NCBI GenBank assembly: GCA_024228115.1
Contig: JAAETT010000085.1
Coordinates: 1 to 37,737, forward strand
DNA length: 37,737 nucleotides
Reading direction: 5' to 3'
Source: a bacterium
GTDB taxonomy: Bacteria > Myxococcota_A > UBA9160 > UBA6930
The position numbers and the translations under genes are program-made. A model generated the notes under the pieces. That model had not been told where the DNA came from and searched no databases. It saw nothing but the letters and a program-made list of their open reading frames with translations. Of this stretch, positions 23,453 through 32,250 are shown piece after piece. How positions within the stretch are numbered: position 1 is the stretch's first letter; each line of letters begins with the position of its first letter.

Positions 23453-24310
23453 CTACGGGTAGCTGAAGCCGGTGAGTTCTTCGCTGATGGCCCATAGGCG
23501 CCCGGCGGTTTCCTCGTTCGTGGCGTGGGCGGACGGGCGAGATGGACGCTCGTTGGTGAAATAGCGACCGGTTACGTCGGCGACGTCGGGAGAGGTCACC
23601 AGGTGAAGCGAGGTCTTTGCGCCTTGTTCGGTGGTCTTGAAGAACGGATACAGGAGGATGCCAAGGGCGTCGTTGACCCGGTCCAGTGCGGCGCCGTTGC
23701 CGCGGCCCAGGTTGCTCCTGATCATGCCGGGGTGGAGGCAATTCGCTGTGATGTTCGTTCCTTCGAGGCGTCGCGCGAGTTCGACCGTGAAGAGGATGTT
23801 CGCGGCCTTCGATTGGCAGTAGACCCGCAGCATTGCATAACGTCGCTCATTCTGGAGGTCGTCCAGGTCGAGGCTGCTGAAGCGATGGGCGTCGGAGGCC
23901 ACGGTCACGATGCGCGGCGCGCCAGCTTGCTGAAGCAGGGGGAGCAGCAGGCCTGTCAGCAAGAAGGGCGCCAGGTGGTTCACGCCGAAGGTCTTCTCGA
24001 ATCCGTCGTCGGTGAGTTGTCGCGAACTCAGGGTGAGGCCTGCGTTGTTGAGCAGGACATCCAGGTGATCGGTGCGTTCCGCGACGTCCTCGGCGAGGCT
24101 GCGAACGCCGGCCAGTGAGGAAAGATCTGCCTGCAACAATTCGGGCGGCGCTCCGGTGGCGGAACGACGGATCTCGTCCATGGCTTCTTCGCAGCGGTCG
24201 GGTGTCCGGCCTTGGACGAGCAGGCGTGCCCCACGGCGGGCCAGATCTACGGCGGTTGCGCGTCCGATGCCGGAGCTTCCGCCGGTGATCAGGATCGTCT
24301 TGTCCTTCAT
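23453..24310 (-). CDS. Short-chain dehydrogenase (retinol dehydrogenase-like)
   Basis: 285 residues. Cofactor loop TGGSSGIG with ARRGARLLVQGRTPDRC after it (Arg at the NADP-selective position), NNAGLTLS, then YCQSKAAN for the catalytic Tyr-x-x-x-Lys. The later part, NCLHPGMIRSNLGRGN, is typical of the retinol-dehydrogenase/WW-domain-oxidoreductase-like SDR branch. The substrate is likely a lipophilic alcohol or ketone but is unknown. The ATG at 24310 has AAGGAG 6 nt upstream; the frame is open far upstream inside the MFS gene but without domain content. It starts 11 bp after the MFS stop, so the two are co-transcribed. Confidence 0.9.
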   Translation of the reverse strand: MKDKTILITGGSSGIGRATAVDLARRGARLLVQGRTPDRCEEAMDEIRRSATGAPPELLQADLSSLAGVRSLAEDVAERTDHLDVLLNNAGLTLSSRQLTDDGFEKTFGVNHLAPFLLTGLLLPLLQQAGAPRIVTVASDAHRFSSLDLDDLQNERRYAMLRVYCQSKAANILFTVELARRLEGTNITANCLHPGMIRSNLGRGNGAALDRVNDALGILLYPFFKTTEQGAKTSLHLVTSPDVADVTGRYFTNERPSRPSAHATNEETAGRLWAISEELTGFSYP

Positions 24311-24321
24311 GCGGTCTCCTT

Positions 24322-25572
24322 CTACTCCATGTGGATCGCGTCGCTGAACGCGGCGACGGATCCGACGAGTACGAGCATGGCACTGCCCAACACGATCAGC
24401 GAGCCGCTCGGTCCGAGGCTGGCAGTGGTGTAGCCCGCCAGGAGCGAGCCCACGGGTGCGGCGCCGAGGAAGCCGAGCTGGTTCACGGCCAGCACACGGG
24501 CGCGAGCGGGCCCAACCGCGCGTTCCTGGAAGAGTGTTCGGCTCATGTTCATGAAGACAGCGCCGCACAGGCCCCAGTCCAGAGTCGCCAGGACGGCACC
24601 CCAGAACGGCAGGCTCAGACCGGCCGTGATGAGGCAGAGCCCGCCGGTGCCCAGGGCCAGCATCAGGGCGCGGCCCTTGCGCCGGATTCCACCCCGCTTC
24701 AGCAGGACCAGGCTCCCCGCGATGGTCCCGATCGGGAACATCATCATCAACAACGAGAGCTGTTGGACGTTGCCTTGATAGTGGCCGTGAACCAGGTGCG
24801 GGAAGACGACGTGGTAGCTGCCCATGAAGAAGAGGCCGACGCCTGCGATCAGGATGAAGACCGGACGCAGTTCGGAGCTCCATACGAAGCGCACGCCTTC
24901 GGTCATCCCGGAGACCGAAAGCCGACGGTCGTCGTCCCGTTTCTGGGGAGGCCGACCGGGCAGCCGGCGAGCGAAGAGCGAACCGGCGGCGAGCACGACG
25001 GCCTGGGTCACCAGGGTGGCCTCCGTTCCGATCCAGCGGGCGAGGCCGACGATGCTCATGCCGATCGTCTGAGAGCCGAATTGCACGGCGGTCACACCGG
25101 TCACCGCGCGCTCTAGATCGGCCCCCGCCACGTCCGAAAGCAGGCTGTCACGGGCCGGGTTGCTGAAGGCGCTGCTCATGCCGACTCCCAGACCACAGAG
25201 CACCAGGACCGGCAGCGAGAGCCACCCGCCGGTGACGGCGGCGAGCAACAGGCCCACGGGCAGCACGCCGGCGAGGTGCGTCAGGATCAGCAAACGGCGG
25301 GGATCGAATCGATCGGCCACCGCGCCGCCCACCAGCAGGAATGCCAGATTCGAGATCAACACGGACATCTGTGCGATGCCGGTGTTCTCCGCGCTGGTCT
25401 GGAGTACGCCGACGACCAGCCATGGGAAGAGCACCTGCTGCATGCCCCAACCACCGAACCACGAAGAAATCGTCCCCAGATACGCGGGGAAGAGCCCGCG
25501 CCGATCGCTCTCATAGGCGCTATCGGTGCGGGAGGGTGTCGGTGCGCCGAGTCTGGGGTCGCGCTCGGCCAT
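24322..25572 (-). CDS. Major facilitator superfamily transporter (MFS_3 / EntS-like exporter)
   Basis: 416 residues with about 12 helices. FPAYLGTISSWFGGWGMQQVLFPWLV forms the first helix, followed by LVGGAVADRFDPRRLLIL, the MFS motif A loop between helices 2 and 3. The overall pattern, including GPARARVLAVNQLGFLGAAPVGSLLAG late in the protein, resembles the group of EntS-like siderophore or drug exporters. Substrate unknown. It is divergent from the LLM oxidoreductase (65-bp gap) and is followed by the SDR gene at 11 bp. The first 27 residues are hydrophilic and Arg-rich, so the true start could be slightly later. Confidence 0.9.
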   Translation of the reverse strand: MAERDPRLGAPTPSRTDSAYESDRRGLFPAYLGTISSWFGGWGMQQVLFPWLVVGVLQTSAENTGIAQMSVLISNLAFLLVGGAVADRFDPRRLLILTHLAGVLPVGLLLAAVTGGWLSLPVLVLCGLGVGMSSAFSNPARDSLLSDVAGADLERAVTGVTAVQFGSQTIGMSIVGLARWIGTEATLVTQAVVLAAGSLFARRLPGRPPQKRDDDRRLSVSGMTEGVRFVWSSELRPVFILIAGVGLFFMGSYHVVFPHLVHGHYQGNVQQLSLLMMMFPIGTIAGSLVLLKRGGIRRKGRALMLALGTGGLCLITAGLSLPFWGAVLATLDWGLCGAVFMNMSRTLFQERAVGPARARVLAVNQLGFLGAAPVGSLLAGYTTASLGPSGSLIVLGSAMLVLVGSVAAFSDAIHME

Positions 25573-25637
25573 GGGGCCATGGTACCGGTCGACCGAAGGG
25601 TCGCGTAGAGTCGCAGGGCGACAGGAAGGAAGCCCTC

Positions 25638-26519
25638 ATGCGCATTGGTCTGCAGGTTCCGAACTACACCTGGCCCGGGGGCCCCGAAGCCTTGGCCGGG
25701 ACGCTGCGGCAGATCGCCGAGACCGCCGATGAGGGGGGCTTCACCAGCCTGTGGGTGATGGACCACCTCTTCCAGATTCCCATGGTGGGCCCCGCCGAGA
25801 CCGACATGCTCGAGGGCTACGGCGCGCTCCACTACCTGGCGGGAATCACCCGGCGGGTTCGGCTCGGCACGATGGTGAGCGGAGTGACCTACCGCCATCC
25901 GGGCGTGCTGGTGAAGACCGTGAGCACCCTCGACGTCCTCTCCGGCGGGCGGGCGACCCTGGGAATCGGCGCCGCGTGGTTCGACCGGGAGCATCGCGGT
26001 CTGGGCATCCCCTATCCGCCGCTCGGGGAACGCTTCGAGCGCTTGGAAGAGACCCTGCAGATTGCGGAACAGATGTGGTCCGAAGATGACGGGCCCTTCG
26101 ACGGGCACCACTACCAGTTGGCCGAGACCCTCTGCGTTCCCCAGCCGCTCCAGCGCCCCAGGCCGCCGATCCTGATCGGTGGCATGGGCGAGCGGAAGAC
26201 GCTGCGCCTGGTCGCTCTCTACGCCGATGCCTGCAATCTCTTCACCCACGTAGGGATGGATGAGCTGGCCCGAAAACTCGATGTGCTGCGCGGCCATTGC
26301 GAAGACGTCGAGCGGGATTTCGATGAACTCGAGCGCACCAGCCTATCGACGATTCAGATGGGCCCCGAGCATATGAGTATCCCGGACGTCATCGCTCATT
26401 TTCGGGAACTCGCCGATCTCGGCATCCAGCAGGCCATCGTGAACCTGCCCAACGTCCACGACATCGCCCCGCTCGAGACCCTCGCCAAGGAGATCATCCC
26501 CGAAGTCGGGGGCTTCTGA
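25638..26519 (+). CDS. LLM-class (F420-type) flavin/F420-dependent oxidoreductase
   Basis: 293 residues, luciferase-like TIM barrel. It starts MRIGLQVPNYTWPGGPEAL, with SLWVMDHLFQIP, VSGVTYRHPGVLVKTV, DVLSGGRATLGIGAAWF and PPILIGGMGERKTLRL. These blocks match the subgroup usually annotated as F420-dependent (TIGR03560-like). The enzymes transfer hydride between F420H2 or FMNH2 and varied substrates. If F420 is the cofactor, the genome should encode its synthesis, which is not in this window. AGGAAGGA lies upstream of the ATG at a suitable distance. It is convergent with the CrtI-like oxidoreductase, 17 bp apart. Confidence 0.9.
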   Translation: MRIGLQVPNYTWPGGPEALAGTLRQIAETADEGGFTSLWVMDHLFQIPMVGPAETDMLEGYGALHYLAGITRRVRLGTMVSGVTYRHPGVLVKTVSTLDVLSGGRATLGIGAAWFDREHRGLGIPYPPLGERFERLEETLQIAEQMWSEDDGPFDGHHYQLAETLCVPQPLQRPRPPILIGGMGERKTLRLVALYADACNLFTHVGMDELARKLDVLRGHCEDVERDFDELERTSLSTIQMGPEHMSIPDVIAHFRELADLGIQQAIVNLPNVHDIAPLETLAKEIIPEVGGF

Positions 26520-26536
26520 GCGCGAACGAGCGTCCG

Positions 26537-28009
26537 CTACGTCGCGTTCAGGATGGCGCGGGCGCATTGTTGGCCCGAGGTGATGACGCCCGTGATGCCG
26601 CCACCGGGCTGGGTCCAGTGGCCGGCGAGGTAGAGGCCACGTAGGGGAGTCGTAGGGGCCGGGCGGCTGGGGCCCACCTGGGCCGGGCTGAGGGCGAAGC
26701 CGTAGATCGCACCGGATTCGTTTCGGGTGTAGCGCTCCATGGTGCGCGGGCTCGCACCCTCGCAAAAGCGCAGACTGTCTCGTAGGCCCGGAATGCGTGC
26801 GGCCGCCGCGTCGACCAGGGTGTCCGTCAGCACTTTCTTCCGTTCGCGCCAGGGGCCACCACCGGCACCTAACAAGGTCGTCAGCACGAGGAGGTGCTCA
26901 TCCGCGGGCGCAAGGGATGGATCGACGTGGGTTGGGATCGTGGCAGTGAACCAGCGCGGAGTTCCGGCCAATGCCGATGTGTAGGCGGCCTCGTGATCCG
27001 TCTCCTCGTAGAAGAAGGTCTCGTGGCTGGCTGGGGAGAGCGTGCTTCGTTCGACCGCCAGATAGGCGACAAAGGCAGAAATGGAGGGCTGCAAGCGTCG
27101 CAACTGCCGGCGGTAGCCGGCCGGAAGATGCTCCCGACCCACCAGTTCGAAGGCGGTCTGTCGGACGTCCGCATTCGAGATGACGACCGGGGCTTCGATG
27201 GGTTGGCCATTTTCGAGCACGATGCCCCGGACCGTGTCGCCTTCGACCGAGATCCGGCGCACCGGGCTGCGGAGCAGGATCTCACCGCCACGCTCTTCGA
27301 TCCCATGGGCCAGGGCCTTGGCCAGGTTCTGGAAGCTCCCCTGGGCATAGGTGGCGCCGGCTTCCAGGTAGGAGACCAGCATCGTCGACCAATACAGGAA
27401 GGAGAGCTTGGAGGGCGGCAACCCCAGGTAGGGCCAGAGGGTCGTGAGGGCCGCGCGGGTGGTCGGATCCTGGACGTGAGCATCGAGCACGTTGGCGACA
27501 GTGGATCGGCGGTGGCGAAGCAGGGCCGGGAAGCGGCTTGGGTTCCGAAGGACCTCGGTAGGCGACGAAAGACGGGAGGCGCGGTCGGTTTCCCGGGCGA
27601 TGTCCGCACATTCGGTGAGAAAGGAGCGGATGCCTTTTTCTTCCTCGGGAAAGGCTGCGACGTGGGCTTCGGCGAAGCCGTCCGGATCACCGGGAACGGC
27701 CAGGCAAAGGCCCGGAAGATCCACGGTGTAGAACGGCTCGACCGGAAGCCAGTTGCATTGGTCCGCCACGCCGAGATCCTCGAGCAGCGCTTCCACCCCG
27801 GCGCGGCCTACGACATGCACCGCTGAGTCGAAGAGATGCCGGCCTCGGCGAAAGGCGTGGGCGTACCCTCCGACCCGATCGTGGCGCTCGACGACCAGCA
27901 CGCGTCGGCCCGCCTGGGCGAGGAGCGCGGCTGCGGTCAAGCCCCCGATTCCGCTGCCGACGATGGCAACGTCATAGCTCTCTCTCTGCGCTTCCGAGTG
28001 AAATCGCAA
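26537..28009 (-). CDS. CrtI / phytoene-desaturase-like FAD oxidoreductase
   Basis: 490 residues. N-terminal FAD site VAIVGSGIGGLTAAALLAQAG (GSGIGG at 18-23) followed by VVERHDRVGGYAHAF. The C-terminus GLYLAGHWTQPGGGITGVITSG is the second dinucleotide motif of the phytoene desaturase/carotene isomerase/retinol saturase superfamily (COG1233). It probably saturates, desaturates or isomerises a polyene or lipid. The start appears to be TTG at 28009, 15 bp after the halogenase-like gene's stop, so the two are co-transcribed. No phytoene synthase or other carotenoid gene is in the window, so a carotenoid role is not supported locally. Confidence 0.88.
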   Translation of the reverse strand: MRFHSEAQRESYDVAIVGSGIGGLTAAALLAQAGRRVLVVERHDRVGGYAHAFRRGRHLFDSAVHVVGRAGVEALLEDLGVADQCNWLPVEPFYTVDLPGLCLAVPGDPDGFAEAHVAAFPEEEKGIRSFLTECADIARETDRASRLSSPTEVLRNPSRFPALLRHRRSTVANVLDAHVQDPTTRAALTTLWPYLGLPPSKLSFLYWSTMLVSYLEAGATYAQGSFQNLAKALAHGIEERGGEILLRSPVRRISVEGDTVRGIVLENGQPIEAPVVISNADVRQTAFELVGREHLPAGYRRQLRRLQPSISAFVAYLAVERSTLSPASHETFFYEETDHEAAYTSALAGTPRWFTATIPTHVDPSLAPADEHLLVLTTLLGAGGGPWRERKKVLTDTLVDAAAARIPGLRDSLRFCEGASPRTMERYTRNESGAIYGFALSPAQVGPSRPAPTTPLRGLYLAGHWTQPGGGITGVITSGQQCARAILNAT

Positions 28010-28024
28010 GGCAAGGACCGCGGG

Positions 28025-29272
28025 TCAGCGGATCTCCAGCTCGGCTGGATCGTTCCCAGCCAGGCCGTAGCGGCACATGAAATCGACCAGGCCCACGCTG
28101 TAGCGCTTCGTCGTGCCCTCGCCCGTGAAGATGCGCGGCATGTGCTTGCGGAAGTGGAAGTCCATCATTCGGCCGATCGGCGTATTCCGCACGTATTCAC
28201 CGACCCGGAACAGCGTCAGCAGCTGGCCGCTGTAGTAGTAGTCGGCGACGCGCTGCCAGACCGTGAGGTTGCGAAGCACGTAGTCCTGGTATTTCTGCAT
28301 GGCACGGTCGCCGCCTTTCAGCAGGGCCGCAGCCAGGAAATCAGCGCCCTGCATTCCGATCAGCATGCCGCTGGAGAAGACCGGGTCGACGAATCCGAAT
28401 GCATCGCCCACGAGCGACCAATTCGGCCCGAACCCGCGCTCGGTGCGCAGTTGGTAGTTCTTGTAGCGCATGACGGGCGTCACACGCTTCGCGTCCTTGG
28501 ACCACTCACGGGTGTTGGCATCGGCCTGGAGGTAGGCGTCGAATTGCTCCTCGGCGGTCTGCCCGAATTTTCGGATGAACTCGCTGCCGATCACCAGGCC
28601 GACCGAAACACGATCGCGTAGAGGAATCCGCCAGCCCCAGCCGTGCTCGAGGCGATCGGTATGGACATCGCCAGGGATTTTCACCGGGACGCCTTCGAGG
28701 TGGGCGTGCAGGGCGTCGTCCTTTCGCGCGCCTTCGATCGTCGGCAGGTCGAGGAGCCGGGCGATCAAGCGCGTTCGACCGGTTGCGTCGATGATCCAAT
28801 CCGGTTTGCCGCCAAGGACGGGTAGCGCTGCTTCGAGGCTGGCCTCATCCAGGCGCAGATGCTCGCCATCGTCGCGCTCCAGGCCGGCGGAATGTTCGAT
28901 CTGGTGGGCGCCTGCCTTCTTCGCGGCCTCCAGCAGGGTATCGTCGAAACGGGCGCGCGGGACGTTGTAGGAATAGGTCGTCTTGGTAGAGGGGGCTTCG
29001 TAGAATCTGAAGCTCATGCCGTCTTGGAGGCTGAAGGCGAAGGAAGCGCCGCCCTTGAACTGGCTGTAGGAAGAGACTTCCTTCTCGACGCCTAGCTTGC
29101 GCAGGTACGGCACGATCGCCGGCACGAGGGATTCGCCTACGATGATCGGTGGCCGCTTGCCGCGCGTGAAGAGCGCCACCTTAACGCCCGCGCGGGCCAG
29201 GTACGTGGCGACGGCTGAACCCGCCGGGCCGCCACCCAGTACCGCAACCTTTCGGATCGCTTGCTTTGCCAT
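28025..29272 (-). CDS. Flavin-dependent halogenase-like monooxygenase
   Basis: 415 residues. FAD site LGGGPAGSAVATYLARAG (GGGPAG at 13-18), then GESLVPAIVPYLRKLGV as in halogenases. Lys73 in QFKGGASF fits the halogenase active-site Lys. WGWRIP (212-217) matches the WxWxIP signature, and F294-x-x-P297-x-x-S300-x-G302 in GFVDPVFSSG matches the second signature, FxxPxxSxG. The C-terminal helical part resembles the CmlS/PltA branch, which acts on carrier-bound or lipid substrates. A hydroxylating relative remains possible. It faces the ACP gene across 113 bp. No flavin reductase is nearby. Confidence 0.8.
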   Translation of the reverse strand: MAKQAIRKVAVLGGGPAGSAVATYLARAGVKVALFTRGKRPPIIVGESLVPAIVPYLRKLGVEKEVSSYSQFKGGASFAFSLQDGMSFRFYEAPSTKTTYSYNVPRARFDDTLLEAAKKAGAHQIEHSAGLERDDGEHLRLDEASLEAALPVLGGKPDWIIDATGRTRLIARLLDLPTIEGARKDDALHAHLEGVPVKIPGDVHTDRLEHGWGWRIPLRDRVSVGLVIGSEFIRKFGQTAEEQFDAYLQADANTREWSKDAKRVTPVMRYKNYQLRTERGFGPNWSLVGDAFGFVDPVFSSGMLIGMQGADFLAAALLKGGDRAMQKYQDYVLRNLTVWQRVADYYYSGQLLTLFRVGEYVRNTPIGRMMDFHFRKHMPRIFTGEGTTKRYSVGLVDFMCRYGLAGNDPAELEIR

Positions 29273-29285
29273 GGGTATCGACCGC

Positions 29286-29322
29286 CCTCCGTGGCACCGG
29301 AGTCTAGCCTCGGGTACGGAGG
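29286..29322. promoter_or_regulatory. Inverted repeat in the divergent halogenase/ACP control region
   Basis: CCTCCGT at 29286-29292 is the exact complement of ACGGAGG at 29316-29322, with a 23-bp spacer. It sits in the 113-bp region between two divergent transcription units of the putative small-molecule cluster, the expected place for a shared operator. No clear -10 or -35 pairs are visible. Confidence 0.3.
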
Positions 29323-29333
29323 ACGCGAGCGAT

Positions 29334-29348
29334 GGGGCGTGCCGCCCC
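29334..29348 (+). promoter_or_regulatory. GC hairpin in the ACP leader
   Basis: GGGGCG at 29334-29339 and CGCCCC at 29343-29348 form a perfect 6-bp stem with a 3-nt loop, extendable by two further pairs including a G-T wobble. It lies 37 bp before the ACP start and would be in its mRNA leader if transcription starts upstream. Its role is unknown. Confidence 0.3.
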
Positions 29349-29385
29349 GTGCCATTCCCGAGCGGGTGCGCGAAACTCCGCGCCG

Positions 29386-29640
29386 ATGTCGGATTGGACG
29401 CACGAAAAACTGACGGCCCGCGTGTTCGAGATTCTCCGGGATGAGCTGCTGGAAGTCGGCGAAGAGTTTACTCCTCGCTCGGACCTGGTTGGGGCGGGGC
29501 TCGATTCCCTCGCCGTCACCCAACTCATGCTCGCGATCGAAGAGAGCACGGGCGTCTGGGTGGACGAGAGCTTGCTCACGCCGGAGAATCTGGAAACGGC
29601 GGAGACCCTGGCCGCCTGCGTTCACGAGCAGTTGCAGTAG
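29386..29640 (+). CDS. Free-standing acyl carrier protein
   Basis: 84 residues, acidic, with the phosphopantetheine site VGAGLDSLAVTQ; the attachment residue is Ser41 in D-S-L. The surrounding helices (ARVFEILRDELLEVGEEF and ESTGVWVDESLLTPENLETAETLA) are those of a discrete ACP/PCP. The ATG at 29386 places the first helix normally; an in-frame ATG at 29332 would add 18 residues with no domain match. It is the first gene of a four-gene operon (acyltransferase, FAD oxidoreductase, acyl ligase), so it is probably the carrier loaded by that ligase instead of the fatty-acid synthase ACP. Confidence 0.9.
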   Translation: MSDWTHEKLTARVFEILRDELLEVGEEFTPRSDLVGAGLDSLAVTQLMLAIEESTGVWVDESLLTPENLETAETLAACVHEQLQ

Positions 29641-29650
29641 GCCTCGGGCG

Positions 29651-30985
29651 TTGTCCCCCACCGCCGCCTCTTCCATTCCGCTTACCGGCGCCGATTGTTT
29701 CCTGCGCGCGTTCGATGACGAGGTGCGCCGGCGGGCCGGAGCCAGTCATGCCTCGCAGTTGGTCCTGCGCCTCGGGCCGGGCTTCGATCTACCGGCCTTC
29801 GAGAAGACGCTCGCTGAAGCTGCTGCCGCCCATCCGATCCTGCACGCCCCGATTCGTCGGCGGATGGGCCTGGGCGCGCCGGCCTATCAGCTGGACCGTG
29901 CGCGAGCTGAGCATTCGCCGAGGGTGCAGACCCATCCGCATCAGGACGGCAGTGCTCTTCCGGAACTCTTCTTCGAGCGAATGAATGAGCGCTTCCGCGC
30001 CGAGCGCGGCGAACTGCTTCGGGTGGACGTCATCCCGCGTCCTCACGGTACCGATCTGGCCATGACGTGGCTGCACATGCTTCTGGACGGAGCGGGAAGC
30101 GAAGCCTTTGTGGAGTGGCTGGAACTCGTCAACCGGGGCGAACGCAAGATCCATGAGTTGCCACCCGACGACGTCGTCACCTCGCCGGGACTGCCGAAGG
30201 GGCTGACCTCCAAGGAGCGAGGGCGCCGCGCCACTGCGTGGCAAGCCTGGATGGCTTCGATGGCGGATCCTTGCCCGCGCTCCCTGGCCGGGCCGTTGAC
30301 GAACGCGGCCCAGGACCTCCGCTACGACTTGCTCACGTTGGCCGAGGATGAGACGGAGCGCGCCACCGCGCGCGCCAAACAGAAGGCGGGCTTCCTGACT
30401 CCGATGCTCTTCTATCTGGCCTGTGCCATTCGTGCACACGATGCAGTGTTCCGGGCGCGGGGCATCGATCCGGGCGCCTTCGTCGTACCGCTGCCTGTGA
30501 ACATCCGTCCAAAGGGCTCGGAGCACGCGATCTTCAGGACGCGGGTATCGCTGCTTTGGTTTCGGGTGTTGCCGGAGCAGGTCGTGGATCTCGATGGGCT
30601 GATCGGAGAGCTCAAGCGGCAACGGGTGGATGCGATCAAGGCGGGACGCATCGAGGCCGGCGTGATCGCGATGGATTACGCACGTTTCGCTCCCATGCGC
30701 GTCTACGCGCATATGGCACGGCGCGCGAAGAAGGGCGAGCTGTGCTCGTTCTTCTTCGCATTCACTGGAGAATTTGCCGGCGGGATCGATCGCTTCTTCG
30801 GCGCGCCGATCGAGAACGCCTTTCATGCGCCCCCGGTGCCGACATCGCCCGGCAGCAGCGCCGCGATGAGCTTGCGCGGCGGACGCTTGAACGTGAGCCA
30901 CGTGCAGCAAGCGGGTTTGTTCAGCGATGAGGAGAGGGCGCTCTTCCAGCGAACGCTGCGAGCCGATCTGCTCGGCGAGACATGA
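29651..30985 (+). CDS. Stand-alone condensation-domain-type acyltransferase
   Basis: 444 residues, assuming TTG at 29651, which is 10 bp after the ACP stop and directly before the conserved IPLTGADCFLRAFDD opening. It has the two-lobed CoA-dependent acyltransferase fold. The active-site motif is LHMLLDG: His142, Asp146, Gly147, with the first His of HHxxxDG replaced by Leu. The latter half has FVVPLPVNIRPKGSE and FFFAFTGEFAGGIDRFFG. Relatives include NRPS condensation domains, PapA-type and alcohol acyltransferases, which make amide or ester bonds from a carrier- or CoA-bound acyl group. The stop overlaps the next start as ATGA (30982-30985). Confidence 0.78.
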   Translation: MSPTAASSIPLTGADCFLRAFDDEVRRRAGASHASQLVLRLGPGFDLPAFEKTLAEAAAAHPILHAPIRRRMGLGAPAYQLDRARAEHSPRVQTHPHQDGSALPELFFERMNERFRAERGELLRVDVIPRPHGTDLAMTWLHMLLDGAGSEAFVEWLELVNRGERKIHELPPDDVVTSPGLPKGLTSKERGRRATAWQAWMASMADPCPRSLAGPLTNAAQDLRYDLLTLAEDETERATARAKQKAGFLTPMLFYLACAIRAHDAVFRARGIDPGAFVVPLPVNIRPKGSEHAIFRTRVSLLWFRVLPEQVVDLDGLIGELKRQRVDAIKAGRIEAGVIAMDYARFAPMRVYAHMARRAKKGELCSFFFAFTGEFAGGIDRFFGAPIENAFHAPPVPTSPGSSAAMSLRGGRLNVSHVQQAGLFSDEERALFQRTLRADLLGET

Positions 30986-32250
30986 GGGAGCGCTATGACG
31001 TCGGTGTCATCGGTGGTGGTTCCGCCGGCGTGGCAGCGGCCCTGGCGGCCGCGAGCGGCGGAGCGCGTACGCTGTTGGTCGAAGCCAGCGATCGCCTGGG
31101 GGGCAACGCCAGCCTTGCCCTGGTGCATACGATCTGCGGGCTCTACCTGCCAGCAAAGGATGATCTTCCCTATTTCGTTCACGCGGGGTTTCCGCGGAGG
31201 TTCTCCCAGAAGCTCTGTCGCAACGGCGTTGCCGGACTTCCGGAGCGCGCGGGCCGGGTCTTCTACCTGCCGATCGATCCGCTTGGTTATGCCCGCAGCC
31301 TCTCGGAGGAGGTAGCGGCCGAAGCAGGGTTGGACGTCGCGCACGGCGCCCTCGTCGAGAGCGTCGAGGAAACGGCCGCGGGCTTTCATCTGCAATTCGG
31401 CGCGGAGGCCGCGGAGGTGGGTCTGCTCATCGACGCCTCGGGGGACGCGGCGGCTGCATTGCGGCTCGGAGCGGAATGCAGCAACGATCCCGGTGACGGT
31501 TTGCAATCTCCTTCCTACATCGTCGCTCTCGAAGAGGTCGAGACGGCTGGCCTCGAGGGTTTTGCACGGCTGCAGCTGAGTACCGCATTGGCGGGAGCCG
31601 TACGACACGGTGAGCTCCCGGAGGGCTGCGAGTCCGTCGTCATCCGTCCCGGCCTCACGCCTGGCGAGGCCTACATCACGCTCGGAGTGCCGAAGCTCCC
31701 GGATCGTCCCTACGTTCCGCTCGATCCCGGTTACCGAAGTGTGCTCGAAGAGCAGGCCCGCCACGCAGCAGAGACGGTCATCGAGTTCCTGCGGAACACA
31801 CGGGAGCCATTCGAAAAAGCACGTGTCACGGGCTGGCCCGAGCGCGTCGGCCTTCGAGAGACGCGTCGCCTCCGCACGCGCATCGAGCTGGATGCCGAAG
31901 ACGTGCTGCAGGGCCGCCGTCGTGAGGACGAGGTTGCGCTCTCGGCCTGGCCGATCGAGATGTGGCGCGATCATCGCCGTGCGCGCTTCCGGCATCCATC
32001 CGGCCCCTGTGGTGTTCCCCTCGGTTCTCTCGTGAGCCGAAGTCATGAACGACTCGGCTGCGCGGGCCGGTGCATGGGCGGGAGCCAGGAAGCCCTGGGC
32101 GCATTGCGTGTGATCGGTACGGCCCTGGCCACCGGCGAGGCCATCGGTGCGGCCGCGGCGCTGGCGGCCGACGCGGGCAGCACGTTTGCCCAGGTGGATC
32201 CGATAGCCGTCAGGGAACGGACCTTCTCCGGAGCAGGGGGACCGAAATGA
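30982..32250 (+). CDS. FAD-dependent oxidoreductase (FAD_oxidored family)
   Basis: 422 residues. N-terminal YDVGVIGGGSAGVAAALAAASGG (GGGSAG at 11-16) then EASDRLGGNASLALVHTICGLYLP, and a second nucleotide-contact strand VGLLIDASGDAAAA near the middle. The C-terminal GGSQEALGALRVIGTALATGEAIG completes the FAD site. It fits the FAD_oxidored/FAD-binding group of dehydrogenases, of unknown substrate. It overlaps the acyltransferase before it and the ligase after it by ATGA (30982 and 32247), so all are translationally coupled and probably act on the same carrier-bound intermediate. Confidence 0.85.
   Translation: MRERYDVGVIGGGSAGVAAALAAASGGARTLLVEASDRLGGNASLALVHTICGLYLPAKDDLPYFVHAGFPRRFSQKLCRNGVAGLPERAGRVFYLPIDPLGYARSLSEEVAAEAGLDVAHGALVESVEETAAGFHLQFGAEAAEVGLLIDASGDAAAALRLGAECSNDPGDGLQSPSYIVALEEVETAGLEGFARLQLSTALAGAVRHGELPEGCESVVIRPGLTPGEAYITLGVPKLPDRPYVPLDPGYRSVLEEQARHAAETVIEFLRNTREPFEKARVTGWPERVGLRETRRLRTRIELDAEDVLQGRRREDEVALSAWPIEMWRDHRRARFRHPSGPCGVPLGSLVSRSHERLGCAGRCMGGSQEALGALRVIGTALATGEAIGAAAALAADAGSTFAQVDPIAVRERTFSGAGGPK

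Noticed and set aside
26537-28009. Carotenoid biosynthesis cluster, because of the CrtI-like protein.
   Set aside because: No phytoene synthase, lycopene cyclase or prenyl transferase is in the window; the superfamily has many other roles.
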